Positions 33,401 through 43,585 of a stretch of DNA of 64,000 nucleotides are shown here, in pieces (the stretch's first letter is position 1; every line of letters starts with the position of its first letter). A program made the translations under genes and the position numbers. The DNA lies in NCBI RefSeq assembly GCF_040183065.1, contig NC_091133.1, forward strand, positions 137,591,806-137,655,805, written 5' to 3'. The stretch is from Periplaneta americana (Eukaryota; Arthropoda; Insecta; Blattodea; Blattidae). The notes beneath the pieces are model-generated. The model saw nothing but the letters and a program-made list of their open reading frames with translations, made no database searches and was not told the DNA's origin.

Positions 33401-34107
33401 TACCATGTTTGTCATTCAACACTTTGGGAATTGAGACCACCTCCAAGTTCCATCTATTGTCACTTCCTTATAGATCAAATTAGCCAAAGGCTCTTTGTTA
33501 TTTTTTTCCTTTCAAATGAGACATGTCAATAAGAATCATCTCATCACACCTTGATATGTTGGAAAATATTTCATCTCAAGATCTTCTGGAGTTCCAAAGA
33601 TTTCTTCTGTTTTTGATGCACATTCCTTCCTTGTGCAGATCGCAGATTTAGACATAATTGAGAAGTAATAAGAACGAAAACAACCACCTCTCAACACAAC
33701 TGCAACAGCAATACTTACCCTGAGAACAAAGAAAATAAGCAAATTTCAGTTTCCTGCCGAGAATGTAGGTTCCTCTCTTTCCATGCCCCCAAAGCATAAA
33801 GGTATAACCCTCATTCACTCTCGCACATGTTCTTATAGAAGTTTTGGTGGAGTTAATGCAAAAAAATAAGCTTACAATTAGCATATGAAATGAAATTATA
33901 ATTTACACCTGCATGTTATTTTATTCTTTTACTTTTAAAGTGATTACGCTTAGATAAGAAATTAATTTATAATCATTGAAATTTTGTGTGCCAACTTTTC
34001 TCTACATAATACAACTTTTTAGACAAATATGTTTTTCAATTTAGCAAAAAACTTTTTTCGACCCACCCTACCATCTAGCCTAAATCCGTCTTTGAATTTA
34101 CTATCAC

Positions 34108-34179
<72 letters not shown>

Positions 34180-35318
34180 CTTGTCGAACTGATAGGTTAT
34201 CTCACATTCGAGAAATGCAAGAACCTCGGTTACCCATTCAATAGCATTATGTGTTTTAAATGCTTGTAACTGTTTCTTATAACAAGGTCTAAAAATGGAA
34301 AAAAAAATATATATAAATAAATAAAAATTTCTTAAAATATACAAACGAATCCTTAAATAATGTAATTAAGGATATTAAAATAACCCAATTCAGCAAGCTG
34401 TAAGAAAACATAAAATACCACATTCCGCCCTAACTAGTAAATTGAAGGGTAAAGTGACTCCTAATTGATGGTCATTCAGTCCTGCCAAAGTATGTGCAGA
34501 AAATAAAATTCTCCTGTTTGCCTTGCTCCCAGATGCCACACATTCCACAACCTGTAGAAGTTTGTGTGTTTCAGTCCTTAAAAGCTGGTTGGATAAATGT
34601 AGTGAAGGACTTTTCAGATAAGAATAAGAGAAGCGTAGTATATAGAAAAAATTCTGGTCAATCATTGGAGAGAGTGTTTGATGAAAGAGCAACTCCAGAA
34701 TGGTTTCCATAAATGTGCAGCATCTTTTCATTTGATGCAAATGCAGTAGATTATTCTCGATGCATGTGCCATGAGTCTAGATGTGTTGATGGAAATGGAA
34801 CTGTGAGCATCAAGCCAACAACAATGTGGAACATCTGTTGTATTTAGAATCAGCTATGAAAACTGGACGTGCTGAAGAATTCAGAGCTGCTGCAGCATAT
34901 AATCCAATGACTCCAACAATTGCTGATGATGCCACACTGACCTGTCATGAAAACAACAATGTTCAAGAAGCGCAACAGAATGGAGAAGAAATGCAGACTG
35001 CAGACTGAGGAGGTGCAGCAAATTGAGGAAGTTTACCATATTGGAGAAGAAATCCAGAAGAATGGAGAAAATCTACTATTTACTACTGCAATTCAGCCTT
35101 CAATTGAAGGGTGATTCCACTTTTTGGTCAAATTAATATTTTGCTTGTTTCATACATTAAAAATATGCCCGACCTTTTAATGCAAGAATAGTGTGATTCC
35201 GAGTAAGGGACAGTGAAATTGGAGCTGAGTTCCCAATCTATTCTTGTATACTCTGTCCTTAAGTTAACCTCATAAGAACTAGTCCAGAGAGGTTAGGTCA
35301 GGTGATCTGGGAGGGCAA

Positions 35319-35364
<46 letters not shown>

Positions 35365-38300
35365 AGATTAGGCAAACACCAAAGAAGCTGGTTTGTAAGT
35401 CCGATTTCCTTGCAGCTCTCTGACATGTGCCATATGAGTAGTCTGTCTCCTGGCTCAATCGGCGCAAAGATTTCTTTGGTTAGTTCACTATACACAATCT
35501 TGACTCATTGCAGGTCTGTGTTCTCCACTCTTGCTGAGGAGTGAGCCTGTTGTCTCCAACTTTCTTGCCATCGATACAATTTTTGATCTGGTTGGACATT
35601 GGGCACACTGATGTCTCTTCAAAATGCCCACTGTGTTTGAATCAAGGAATATGGAAATAAATTTTCACAATAAAAACACGCTGCCAAATTGAGAATGGCA
35701 TGTCAGTGTTATGACTGCAAAAACTAGAGACTGTGAACTAATTACTAATGGCCAACAATAGTCATAATAGTCAACAATGGATGGTAGGGGTACCAATATA
35801 GATTCTCTCAGAGTCACTGAGTTCATTACACTCAATTTCAAGTTTATATTAGCTTCCAGGGGGAAATTATAACTCATTAAAATTGTAAAGGTTTATATGG
35901 ATCACTCTGTAGTTCTAAACAATTTTTAACACTTTGTTTAAAACTTTTTGTTTTAAACGTGACAATTCTGCTGTCAAGTCACTATTATTGTCAGAAGTTT
36001 CGTCAATACAGTATTTTCTAAAACTTACAGTTCCCATTTCACACTGAACTTCTTTTCCATATGTTCAAAGGGGCACAAGTGCAGAGATGAAATTTCATTA
36101 ACTATCACATCACAAGTAGAAGTACATGTTGTTTGAAAAAGTGTGGAGACAATCTTTCTCCTCTTTTGTCACGTATCGTAAATTTCGTGTTCTCATATAG
36201 CCTATTTTGTGCTTTCAACATCTCTTATAGTTAATATTACTGTAGACTTAAGGCAAGGTCCTTTTCTCTTATCGAGCATAAATTTAAACTTTCTAACCTT
36301 ACATCCAACATAACCAGATGGTAAAAAATGGTCAGAGCAAATATTATTACATCTTGGGATGAAGTGTTTTCTCTTACAAAACTGCACCCATGCCAAATCT
36401 CACTTTGGAGAGAGGTCTCTTCTCGAAAATGAGTAGAATTTTCTCTCCTTTCTGTCCTTGCATGCATATCTGAAACACCCATAAACCGCACACTGAGGAA
36501 CTGTTAAACTGCACGGGAAAGGATGAAATTCACTGTGACTTGTGTCCTATTGTTGCAGCTGAGCAATCCCTGACTGACATCACACTAATCCAAGAATCTG
36601 TTCTCCTGAAATAATAGTGGTCAGCTGGAAGTTAAATTAATTGCATTGTTGCTTTGAAGAATACTACATTCGTTTAATAAAATTTTATATTTTATGTTGA
36701 GTTCTCCTTTAATAGAATCTCTGCAAAAAAAAAAAAAAAAATAAAGGAAAATTATACCTCTTCTGCTAGTCACTTCCTTAGTATGAAAAATGGTTTTAGT
36801 TTACATGGATACAGACTATGATGTTTTCTTAGAATTCTCCAAAATGTAGTATAGTCTATAATTCAACTCAAGATGGCTGGACACCTAACTAACTCTACTA
36901 ATTGCATAGTTACTACTATGCCATTACTTCTCTGAAGCACCTCAACAGCGGTGACTTCACTGATTACATTGAGTCTTCCAGATTTCTTCTTATCAGCAAC
37001 AGACCAGTTCCCTCGAACCACCTGATGAAATCCCCATAATTACGAATGGAATGTTAAATGTTATGTTTTATTTAACGACGCTCGCAACTGCAGTGGTTAT
37101 ATCAGCATTGCTGGACGTGCCGGAATTTTGTCCCACAGGAGTTCTTTTACATGCCAGTAAATCTACTGACATCAGGCTATCGCATTTAAGCACACTTAAA
37201 TGCCAACGACCTGGCCCAGGATCGAACCTGCAACCTTGGGCATAGAAGGCCAGCGCTATACCAACTTACCAACCAGGTCAACTTACGAATGGAACATGGG
37301 ACTTCTCGTAAATTGTTAATTATTCTAAATTTTCTCAACCCTTGAGTATGATTCCTATATTGCATTGGATAATCTGTATTCTAATATTTAATGACAGAAC
37401 TGTGGCTTGAAACTTCAAAATTTATGTAGCAGTAAATAAATAAAATCATTAAAGTTTAATCTATAGAAATGCAGAAAGTAACAAATAAAATATCGCAATG
37501 TTTGTCTACCTCAAATATAATATTTATAATGCTTTAAAGTTTGAAGTGACTTTTGAATGACGTTATATAACATCAGGAATAAAATGAACAGAATTAGAAG
37601 CAGGAAACACGATGCTAAATCATACAATGAAGCTATAATGTTCTGTGACTCTGCCTTTGCAATCCAAGCCACAGAACACAACCTGGCAGTCCCTGAATAA
37701 GTATTGTACTAAAACTTTTATTCTTCAGTGGATTTCCTCCCACATGGTAAACAAATTATATCCTCTTGCACTGGCGAAAAAAGGGACAATCATGGACATA
37801 GTACAAATAATGAACAATTCAATCCTCCTAATTAAATCAAAATTGGCATAAATATAATTAACAAAACATTTACACACTACCCCTGCCGAGGAAATGGTGG
37901 CAAAATCTTCTAGACCACTGATCTTCAACCTCTACTGTACTTGAATAGGACAGCCTCCAACAGCATTTAAGACTAGGTGAATGTTACAAAGGAGACACTG
38001 CTGTGCTATTGTTACAGCAAGGAAGATGGCAGCTATATGCGTATTTGTAAGGAGTGATTTCACTATGTCAAATAATAGTAGCAATGTGGATCTGCAAAGG
38101 ATCAAAACCACCAGTGCTAATTCACGATCAGTGTTTCCATAAAACAGATAGACTAAATACTTATAGTACTTACCATATGGGGATATTTATCTGGATCTGT
38201 GACAGTGATATCTGTTAGTTTTATATTCAGATACTGATCCACTGAATGCAAGGTGCCGCAAATGCTGAAACATATTTAGGGTTCATTATCCACCAACTAT

Positions 38301-41300
38301 TGCACAGTTTCTCGCTAATATTAAAGTACATTATTAATTAAATTTCTAACATACAGCCTGTTAATAGGATTGAAAAAGAATAATAGGAAAGGTTTAAAAG
38401 CAGAGAATATAAAGTAACTAAAACTAATATTTCAAAATCGTGACCAATGTCCAACTTCCAAAAGTCTTATGATTCAAACGAATGATAATTCCATGTAATA
38501 CACATCAGGAAATTTGTTACGTGAAGTCTTGAGGCCAGAGAGTAAAGACTCAAGCCTATATTTCGTATGGTGTAGAACTGTGGCTCTACCATTTCTCATT
38601 TAAAACTTCTTTGCTTATGAAGTAAACTTGAAAATAAATATGTATAAATTAAACAGATCTATAATCAAATACAAGTTAAACTATCTAATCTTCACATATC
38701 ATCACCACAAAATCTGAACTTGCGAGAAATGTACATATATGTGCATTCCTTAGGTCAGGAGTCGGCAAATGCTTACTGACTGATGATATGACGTACTACC
38801 ACCATCAGGCCCACAGAACCTTTCTTTTGGGATTAAATTCATTTTTAAACACTGCGATTCGCCAAAGTATTAAGTATTGAAATGCAATGAGCAAAATGTT
38901 GCTCCAGGTCCGGGAATGAACTCTTTCCTTTTACAGTATTCCAACCACACTTTGAACCGCGGATGAGGGAATTTATGAAAAGATATACCTTTCTCCCGAA
39001 TGCCCTTTCTCCGTGTTGAATTACTGCACCCATACGCACTACAAGAGGGCATTTTTATGTAACTAATGAATTATTATTGATGGAAAGATATGCACACACC
39101 GTAACACACTCCTACGCAAGTTAACCACTTTTAAAGAGATTAATAAAACTGTGTGTTGATAGGCGTTGTGAGCTTCTTGATGTCACGCGTGAATCTTTCG
39201 CAATTTATTGTCACTGAACAAAGTGATGTAGAAGAGAAATAAATCCAGTGTTGTAAATGTTTCATGAAATGCCTTAATATCAAAGCAACTTCATTTTTGT
39301 GTTGTGTACTCCTTTAAGAAAGTTCAGGATAACACAGAAGGTTCGGAATTAAATGGGTTACATCAACTTCTTGTCTATGCAGATGACGTGAATATGTTAG
39401 GAGATTATCCACAAACGATTAGGGAAACAACGGAAATTTTACTTCAAGCAAGTAAAGCGATAGGTTTGGAAGTAAATCCCAAAAAGATAAATTATATGAT
39501 TATGTCTCGTGACCAGAATATTGTACGAAATGGAAATATAAAAATTGGAGATTTATCCTTCGAAGAGGTGGAAAAATTCAAATATCTTGGAGCAACAGTA
39601 ACAAATATAATTGACACTCAGGAGGAAATTAAACGTAGAATAAATACGGAAAATGCCTGTTATTATTCGGTTGAGGAGCTTTTGTTATCTAGTCTGCTGT
39701 CAAAAAATCTGAAAGTTAGAATTTATAAAACAGTTATATTACTGGTTGTTCTTTATGGTTGTGAAACGTGGACTCTCACTTTGAGAGAGGAACAGAGATT
39801 AAGAGTGTTTGAGAATAAGGTTCTTAGGAAAATATTGGGGGCTAAGAGGGATGAAGTTAGAAGAGAATGGAGAAAGTTGCACAATGCATAACTGCACGCA
39901 TTGTATTCTTCACCTGGCATAATTAGGAACATTAAATCCAGACAATTGTGATGGGCAGGGCATGTAGCAAATATGGGCGAATGCAGAAATGCATATAGGG
40001 TATTAGTTGAGAGGCCGGAGGGAAAAAGACCTTTGGGGTGGCCGAGACGTAGATGGAAGGATAATATTAAAATGGATTTGAGGGAGGTGGGATATGATTT
40101 TAGAGACTGGATTAATCTTGCACAGGATAGGGGCCGATGGCGGGGTTATGTGAGGGAGGCAATGAACTCGCAGGTTCCTTAAAAGCCATTTGTAAGTAAG
40201 TACATTAAAAAAAAAAAAATAAACGCACGCACACGCACACAAAAATTATATAAATCAACAATGAGTACAGTACTTGAAATTCCATTGCTAATTATGTTTA
40301 GGCATAAAGACTTCCAATAACAACAAAAATTGCAACTGGATTTGAGAATAAACTTTAGTCACACACGTACATAACATTTTTGTTCATGTGTCACAGTCAT
40401 TGTGTTAAGTGTGTCACATGTTTTTCTTGTAGACTACGTACATAAATCAAAATGTTGTCCATATAAAAAGTTGATTGTTATGTGATGTGTCTCACTTTTC
40501 CATTTATAAAACGTTTGGAAGAAATATAAACAAATGTCCATTTGAGCATGTCATACAAACTCTCAGCCTTTCTTTGTAATAATCATTGTAATGAAGGACG
40601 AAATAATCATTCTATTACGGTTTCTACACATAATTATTAACAAAGGTCAGCACTTTATAAATAATTGAATTTAACATGCAGAAGTAATGATTTATTTGCC
40701 TTAAATGTGCATTCAAATAGGCTTATGTCATTTCTAATAGAAAATTTCGCGCTCTTAAATCACAGACTTTTTTATGCTTTTTCTAAAAAAATTCGAATTG
40801 TAACAAAAAAAAAAAAAAAGACATATAACAAGCAGAGATTCATGAGATTTTTCTTTTTCGTGAAAACTCGCATTTTTATGGAATGACCCATTGTTGCTGA
40901 TGACGTTCTGAAGGTTTGCTCTATCTTTGTTTTCAGATGAACATGAAGACTGTGCGAATCAAGAAGGGTTTTTATTCTACATGCTCCAATCGTTACTCAT
41001 CTAAAGTCCTTGACTGACCTCACAGGAATCTAAGAAGTCCAATTTACTCCAAATTTATACTATATAATGTATGTAAGAAATAAAAACTTTCTGTACGATG
41101 TACAGTACATTCTTATATTTATTTTTAATTGTTACATTTTATGCACCAAATACTTTGGCTAGCTTAGTAGTTATTGACTGCATAATATCAAGTTAAAATG
41201 AGTAGGCCTAATGTGTTGTTTTATCAGCGAATAAAGACGAGTACTTTCCATAGACCAAAAATTGGTAGAATGACTATACAATACAGGTAAGTATCTAAAA

Positions 41301-43585
41301 ATAACTGTGCCAGAAAATTGAGACAAATCAAGGCAAACTCTCCAGAGAGAAGTTGTCAATGCCTGTCTTAATCATTCGGCGATTTTTTGTCTTTTTCTTT
41401 CTTTCTTTTTGCAAGGCGAAGTACAATTTTTTGGTTCAGGAAAAATACTCGTTTTTAGACTTCTACTCATTTTAACTTGATATTTTGCAACATCTACCAC
41501 AATAGCCAAAGACTTTGATCCTGGGAAATCTAATCGGAATATGTTGTGTAGTCATCTTTAGTGTTTCTCCTCTCCTTTGGTTCAATGCTCGTCATTAATG
41601 CTCAAACAGTTTGCTTGCTTGCATTTTAAAGGTTTACGCTTGTACTTTCCCTTGAAAACTAAACTAGTCATGAGGTAGTTCCCTTCGTACTCCACTTATA
41701 TACCTTACATATACGAATCTGTGACAGGTTATGTTTGATTAGTTTAGGCGTTTGTTATGCCTCGCTTACACTATCAATTGCATCTCACACAAAAATCCCT
41801 TATAAATTCAACGATTTTCACTTCCAAAATCACCGGAACTATCTCAACACTAATTTCACCATTAGGAAATGAAAGGAACTATTTTCTCTGGAAATATTAC
41901 TTCACAAATTTCTCCGTAAAGTTGGCCTTTATTTACTGCAACGTCATGGCGTGAATGACGTCATAGTTTCCATAGTAACTTTAAAATTACCTTATTAAAT
42001 TTTACTCCATTTGAATTGTACTTCCGCCCAGGAAAAATACAATAGCTATAGCTAAATGGAGTAAAATCAGTACTTACTTACTGGCTTTTAAGGAACCCGG
42101 AGGTTCATTGCCGCCCTCACATAAGCCCGCCATTGGTCCCTATCCTGAGCAAGGTTAATCCATTCTCTATCATCATATCCCACCTCCCTCAAATCTATTT
42201 TAATATTATCCTCCCATCTACGTCTCGGCCTTCCCAAAGGTCTTTTTCCCTCCGGCCTCCCAACTAACACTCTATATGCATTTCTGGATTCGCCCATACG
42301 TGCTACATGCCCTGCCCATCTCAAACGTCTGGATTTAATGTTCCTAATTATGTCAGGTGAAGAATACAATGCGTGCAGTTCTATGTTGTGTAACTTTCTC
42401 CATTCTCCTGTAACTTCATCCCTCTTAGCCCCAAATATTTTCCTAAGCACCTTATTCTCAAACACCCTTAACCTAAGTTCCTCTCTCAAAGTGAGAATCC
42501 TAGTTTCACAACCATAAAGAACGACCGGTAATATAACTGTTTTATAAATATTTGTGAAAAAAATACGTGGTAATTATTTACTTCTCTGCCAAATAGAACG
42601 TTGGTCAGTATGGCGGACATCATCTAGGATCAGTGACAAGTTAGGTTAGGTTTATAGTTCACCTTGCATAAGATACGTTTATTGGTAGCATACCAAAAAC
42701 CTGAACCTGTCACTTATCCTCGGTGAAGTCCGCCATACTGACCAATGTTCAATTTAGCACAGAATTCTAAATAATTACCAAAAACGTTTATCAATATTAA
42801 CTATAAAACGAATACAAAATACCTAAATGCCAATTTGCCATTGCTCCTGTATGGTATCCCTGTCCTACTTTTAAAAATGTCATTTCGTCACTGTCCCCGT
42901 ATGGTACCGCGACCGACAAACACAACGAACCTTATGCTTACATGTTTCGGTTAAACCCGTTTTCGGTTGACAGAGTTTACGTTAACGGAGGTTTTATTGT
43001 AGCCTATTACTTGGTTCAGTCATAAAATTAGAAAACCAACGGTTAAACGAGCGTTGAGCGACTTCCGCCGATTTTGGAATAGACACCAACGCACTTAGGT
43101 TAGGTTAGGCTTTCATTATCTCGTCAAGATAAAGGTGAAAGCGAGTGAGTGTGATTTTTTGTTTCCTACGTTGGCAGTTCAAGTGCGTCGGTGTCTATTC
43201 CAAAATCGGCGGAAGTCGCTAAACGCTCGTTTCACCCAAAATTCCAACCTTGTGCACACAAAATAAATTATTGGCACTGAAAAGTGCCTTTTCGTAAGCA
43301 TAATAATGGGCATTCGACAAACGCATACAAATCTGCTCTTTTTAGTATTTGAAGATGTAATTGTAAGTGAGGAATTCGTATACAAAAATTTTCCCATTTT
43401 ATATAACTAAAAGTGTGAACTTTACTTGCCTCACCTTAAGTCATTTTTCAGTTCCACTACGACGTCCTTCCCAACCAAAGACTTGAAGAAGGAGTAGAAT
43501 AACTGAAAAACAAATTTAATGTAAAATAATGAATGGTCAAACTTTAGAACCTTGACAAATTCTATAATACAAATATAATTACCAT
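30353..43585 (-). CDS. LSM2: U6 snRNA-associated Sm-like protein LSm2, four coding exons
   Basis: Joining the ATG (43583-43585), 43435-43502, 38174-38264 and 30353-30478 gives one open frame of 95 residues plus TAA, the same length as human LSm2. Every junction has consensus sites: ATG/GTAATT, AAG/GTGAGG and ATG/GTAAGT donors, with TTTTTCAG, TGTTTCAG and TTTTTCCAG acceptors. The protein shows the Sm1 part (FYSFFKSLVGKDVVVELKND, then SVDQYLNIKLTD) and Sm2 (CFIRGSVVRYVQLP), ending in a lysine/alanine-rich tail. LSm2 is a core subunit of the nuclear LSm2-8 ring, which binds the U6 snRNA 3' end, and of the cytoplasmic LSm1-7 ring, which promotes decapping. Introns are 80, 5170 and 7695 nt; the two long ones are full of mobile elements. 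No frameshift or stop is seen, so the gene looks functional. The only doubt is the minimal first coding exon: it contains just ATG, as I recall for vertebrate LSM2. Confidence 0.95.
30940..31185. repeat. Three-copy tandem repeat, 86-98 bp units
   Basis: Units start at 30940, 31038 and 31124 with TTACTGCRATAAATTAAG and continue through CAGTTGCTATGTTCA. The second unit lacks about 12 nt (AGCCAACTGCTC) present in the first. It lies in LSM2 intron 3. Confidence 0.85.
31530..34070 (-). mobile_element. 2.5 kb DNA-transposon-like element with TAGGGTGGGTC termini
   Basis: TAGGGTGGGTC at 31530-31540 is repeated as its exact complement GACCCACCCTA at 34060-34070. Between them the minus strand carries fragments of one long protein (see next entry). 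I see no convincing target duplication. It lies wholly in LSM2 intron 3. The superfamily is unassigned, because I cannot see a DDE motif that fits a known class. Confidence 0.6.
31880..33480 (-). pseudogene. Mobile-element protein of an uncharacterised arthropod family
   Basis: Broken minus-strand frames give, in order: a lysine-rich stretch (33330-33420), DLPRKLLTSTIE (about 33060), KNFNFASEDN (about 32850), YFGDRKDWSLVITRKG then EEHYFIFEPDN (32700-32640), VVPDAVGYDGTNTN..LGRP-like DVVGRPSLQWCIYLL (32550-32440), and finally IKQSLARNALYVLPDSLL then AILSDERPH (31990-31890). I recognise this order from repeated 'uncharacterised' proteins in arthropod genomes (CDGTxVNTG, GRPLQWxxCxLH, LLAMxxDERxH). 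They behave as mobile elements. Many stops and frameshifts; it is inactive. Confidence 0.6.
34110..34178 (+). repeat. (AAT)n microsatellite
   Basis: About 22-23 uninterrupted AAT units in LSM2 intron 3, 40 bp outside the 31530-34070 element. Confidence 0.97.
34430..35000 (+). pseudogene. Pogo/Tigger-type transposase C-terminal fragment
   Basis: Plus-strand frames read DGHSVLPKYV, then a PCSQMPHIPQPVEVCVFQSL stretch (in pogo enzymes HxxQPLDVxVFxPLK, near the last catalytic Asp), then KAGWINVVKDFS. FDANAVDYSRCM follows, matching the GLxPFxxxAVDYxKC block after the DDE core. Small indels break it near 34530 and 34710. The N-terminal HTH and the first catalytic residues are missing. It lies in LSM2 intron 3. 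Confidence 0.78.
35283..35660 (-). pseudogene. Mariner-type transposase relic split by a ~43-nt homopolymer
   Basis: On the minus strand, 35660-35390 gives the HTH domain (ARKLETTGSLLSKSGEHRPA, then MRRLSQETDYSYGTCQRAAR). A run of about 43 A (T at 35324-35363 on the plus strand) follows. Beyond it comes CCPPRSPDLTSLD, the WPPRSPDLTPLDFFLW block near the third catalytic residue. The middle of the transposase is missing. It resembles the deletion at 24.3-25.0 kb, but with a homopolymer at the join. Confidence 0.75.
36202..36500 (-). pseudogene. THAP-domain relic 1
   Basis: The minus strand reads VPQCAVYGCFRYACKD, then SFSRRDLS, one stop, then DLAWVQFCKRKHFIPRCNN and ICSDHFLPSGY. The C-x4-C start, the W, the F-x-P and the final C-x2-H are the zinc-coordinating and core positions of a THAP DNA-binding domain. 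One in-frame stop is seen. It lies in LSM2 intron 3 on the LSM2 strand. No transposase body adjoins it. Confidence 0.72.
37050..37282 (-). mobile_element. tRNA-derived SINE, fourth family
   Basis: The minus-strand head has B-box GGTTCGATCCTGGGCC (complement near 37208-37224) and an A-box region near 37255-37275 (complement of GGTAAGTTGGTATAG). The body contains TTTTATTTAACGACGCTCGC and GGAGTTCTTTTACATGCCAG. A family of this structure is common in Blattodea by recollection; there is only one copy here. Confidence 0.82.
38174..38264 (-). CDS. LSM2: LSM2 coding exon 3
   Basis: 91 nt. The first base completes a serine codon begun in exon 2; 30 codons follow (ICGTLHSVDQYLNIKLTD, then a TDPDKYPHM end). 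Donor ATG/GTAAGT, acceptor TGTTTCAG. It encodes the second half of Sm1 and the variable loop. Confidence 0.95.
38830..39052 (-). pseudogene. THAP-domain relic 2
   Basis: A clean THAP N-terminus: MPSCSAYGCSNSTRRKG with C-x4-C, then KGISFHKFPHPRFKVWLEYC, then KRKEFIPGPGATFCSLHF with C-x2-H. The ATG at 39050-39052 is the natural start. After SLHF the frame hits a stop, and the continuation (YFGESQCLKMN) is in another frame. So either the exon ends here or the copy is broken. It lies in LSM2 intron 2 on the LSM2 strand. Confidence 0.8.
39300..40195 (+). mobile_element. LINE copy, 5'-truncated, best preserved of its family here
   Basis: The plus strand is open for 195 codons (39304-39891), holding the RT catalytic box LLVYADDVNMLG, then GLEVNPKKINYMIMSRDQN, FKYLGATVT and LYGCETWTLTLREEQRLR. 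After one stop it continues with LHALYSSP, WWAGHVANMGE and PRRRWKDNIKMDLREVGYD, ending in a stop at 40180-40182 and a GTAAGTAAGTA tail. Copies at 20205, 42071 and 52345 share this end. The N-terminal endonuclease and RT fingers are absent. Confidence 0.88.
40200..42070. other. LSM2 intron 2 sequence, no further gene seen
   Basis: A-tracts lie at 40207-40220 and 40805-40819, with CA/CG-rich GCACACGCACAC-like sequence near 40225. No coding motif is recognised. Confidence 0.55.
42071..42556 (-). mobile_element. LINE 3' end, 5'-truncated, with an open 133-codon tail ORF
   Basis: Minus-strand ORF 42088-42489 reads REELRLRVFENKVLRKIFGA, then RRLRWAGHVARMGESRNAYR, then the PRRRWEDNIKIDLREVGYDD end. 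The upstream part (LYGCETRILTL-like) reaches about 42556. Tail TACTTACTTACT at 42071-42082. No internal stop, so it is younger or better preserved than 20205-20640. Confidence 0.9.
42562..42795. mobile_element. Foldback element with ~95-bp imperfect inverted arms
   Basis: The left arm (GGTAATTATTTA at 42569, then GTTGGTCAGTATGGCGGAC at 42600) mirrors the right arm (GTCCGCCATACTGACCAA at 42728-42745, then TAAATAATTACC to 42780). The arms meet around a short AT-rich middle containing AGTTAGGTTAGGTT. No ORF; MITE-like. It lies in LSM2 intron 2. Confidence 0.75.
43045..43232. mobile_element. Foldback element with 52-bp arms
   Basis: AAACGAGCGTTGAGCGACTT at 43045, continuing through CCGCCGATTTTGGAATAGAC to 43096, is mirrored at 43181-43232 with a few mismatches. 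The 84-bp loop contains TTAGGTTAGGTTAGG. Candidate MITE or hairpin, 200 bp from LSM2 exon 2. Confidence 0.82.
43242..43400 (+). repeat. Dispersed repeat shared with 8.5 kb and 52.3 kb
   Basis: The first ~55 bp (AATTCCAACCTTGTGCACAC, then AAATAAATTATTGGCACTG) recurs at 52256-52306. The last ~95 bp (CTGCTCTTTTTAGTATTTGA, GTGAGGAATTCGTATAC) recurs inverted at 8460-8552. The parent element is unknown. Confidence 0.75.
43435..43502 (-). CDS. LSM2: LSM2 coding exon 2
   Basis: 68 nt: 22 codons (LFYSFFKSLVGKDVVVELKN then DL) plus two bases of a split serine codon. Acceptor TTTTTCAG, donor AAG/GTGAGG. The open frame continues upstream through the 80-nt intron, which could mislead gene finders into a fused 69-residue ORF. 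Confidence 0.95.
43583..43585 (-). CDS. LSM2: LSM2 initiator codon, coding exon 1
   Basis: ATG immediately followed by GTAATT on the minus strand, 80 nt before the exon 2 acceptor. Phase 0 fits exactly with exon 2 starting at the second residue. It is the only ATG/GT that I find with this property close upstream. Confidence 0.8.

Noticed and set aside
35298-35544. ORFs with polyphenylalanine or polylysine
   Set aside because: They come from the homopolymer inside the mariner relic.
42640-43112. Interstitial telomere arrays (GGTTAGGTTAGG stretches)
   Set aside because: Only two to three pentamers each, a common motif in insect DNA and inside foldback loops.
30353-43585. LSM2 as a processed pseudogene
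   Set aside because: Three introns with consensus borders and no frameshift; a retrocopy would lack introns.
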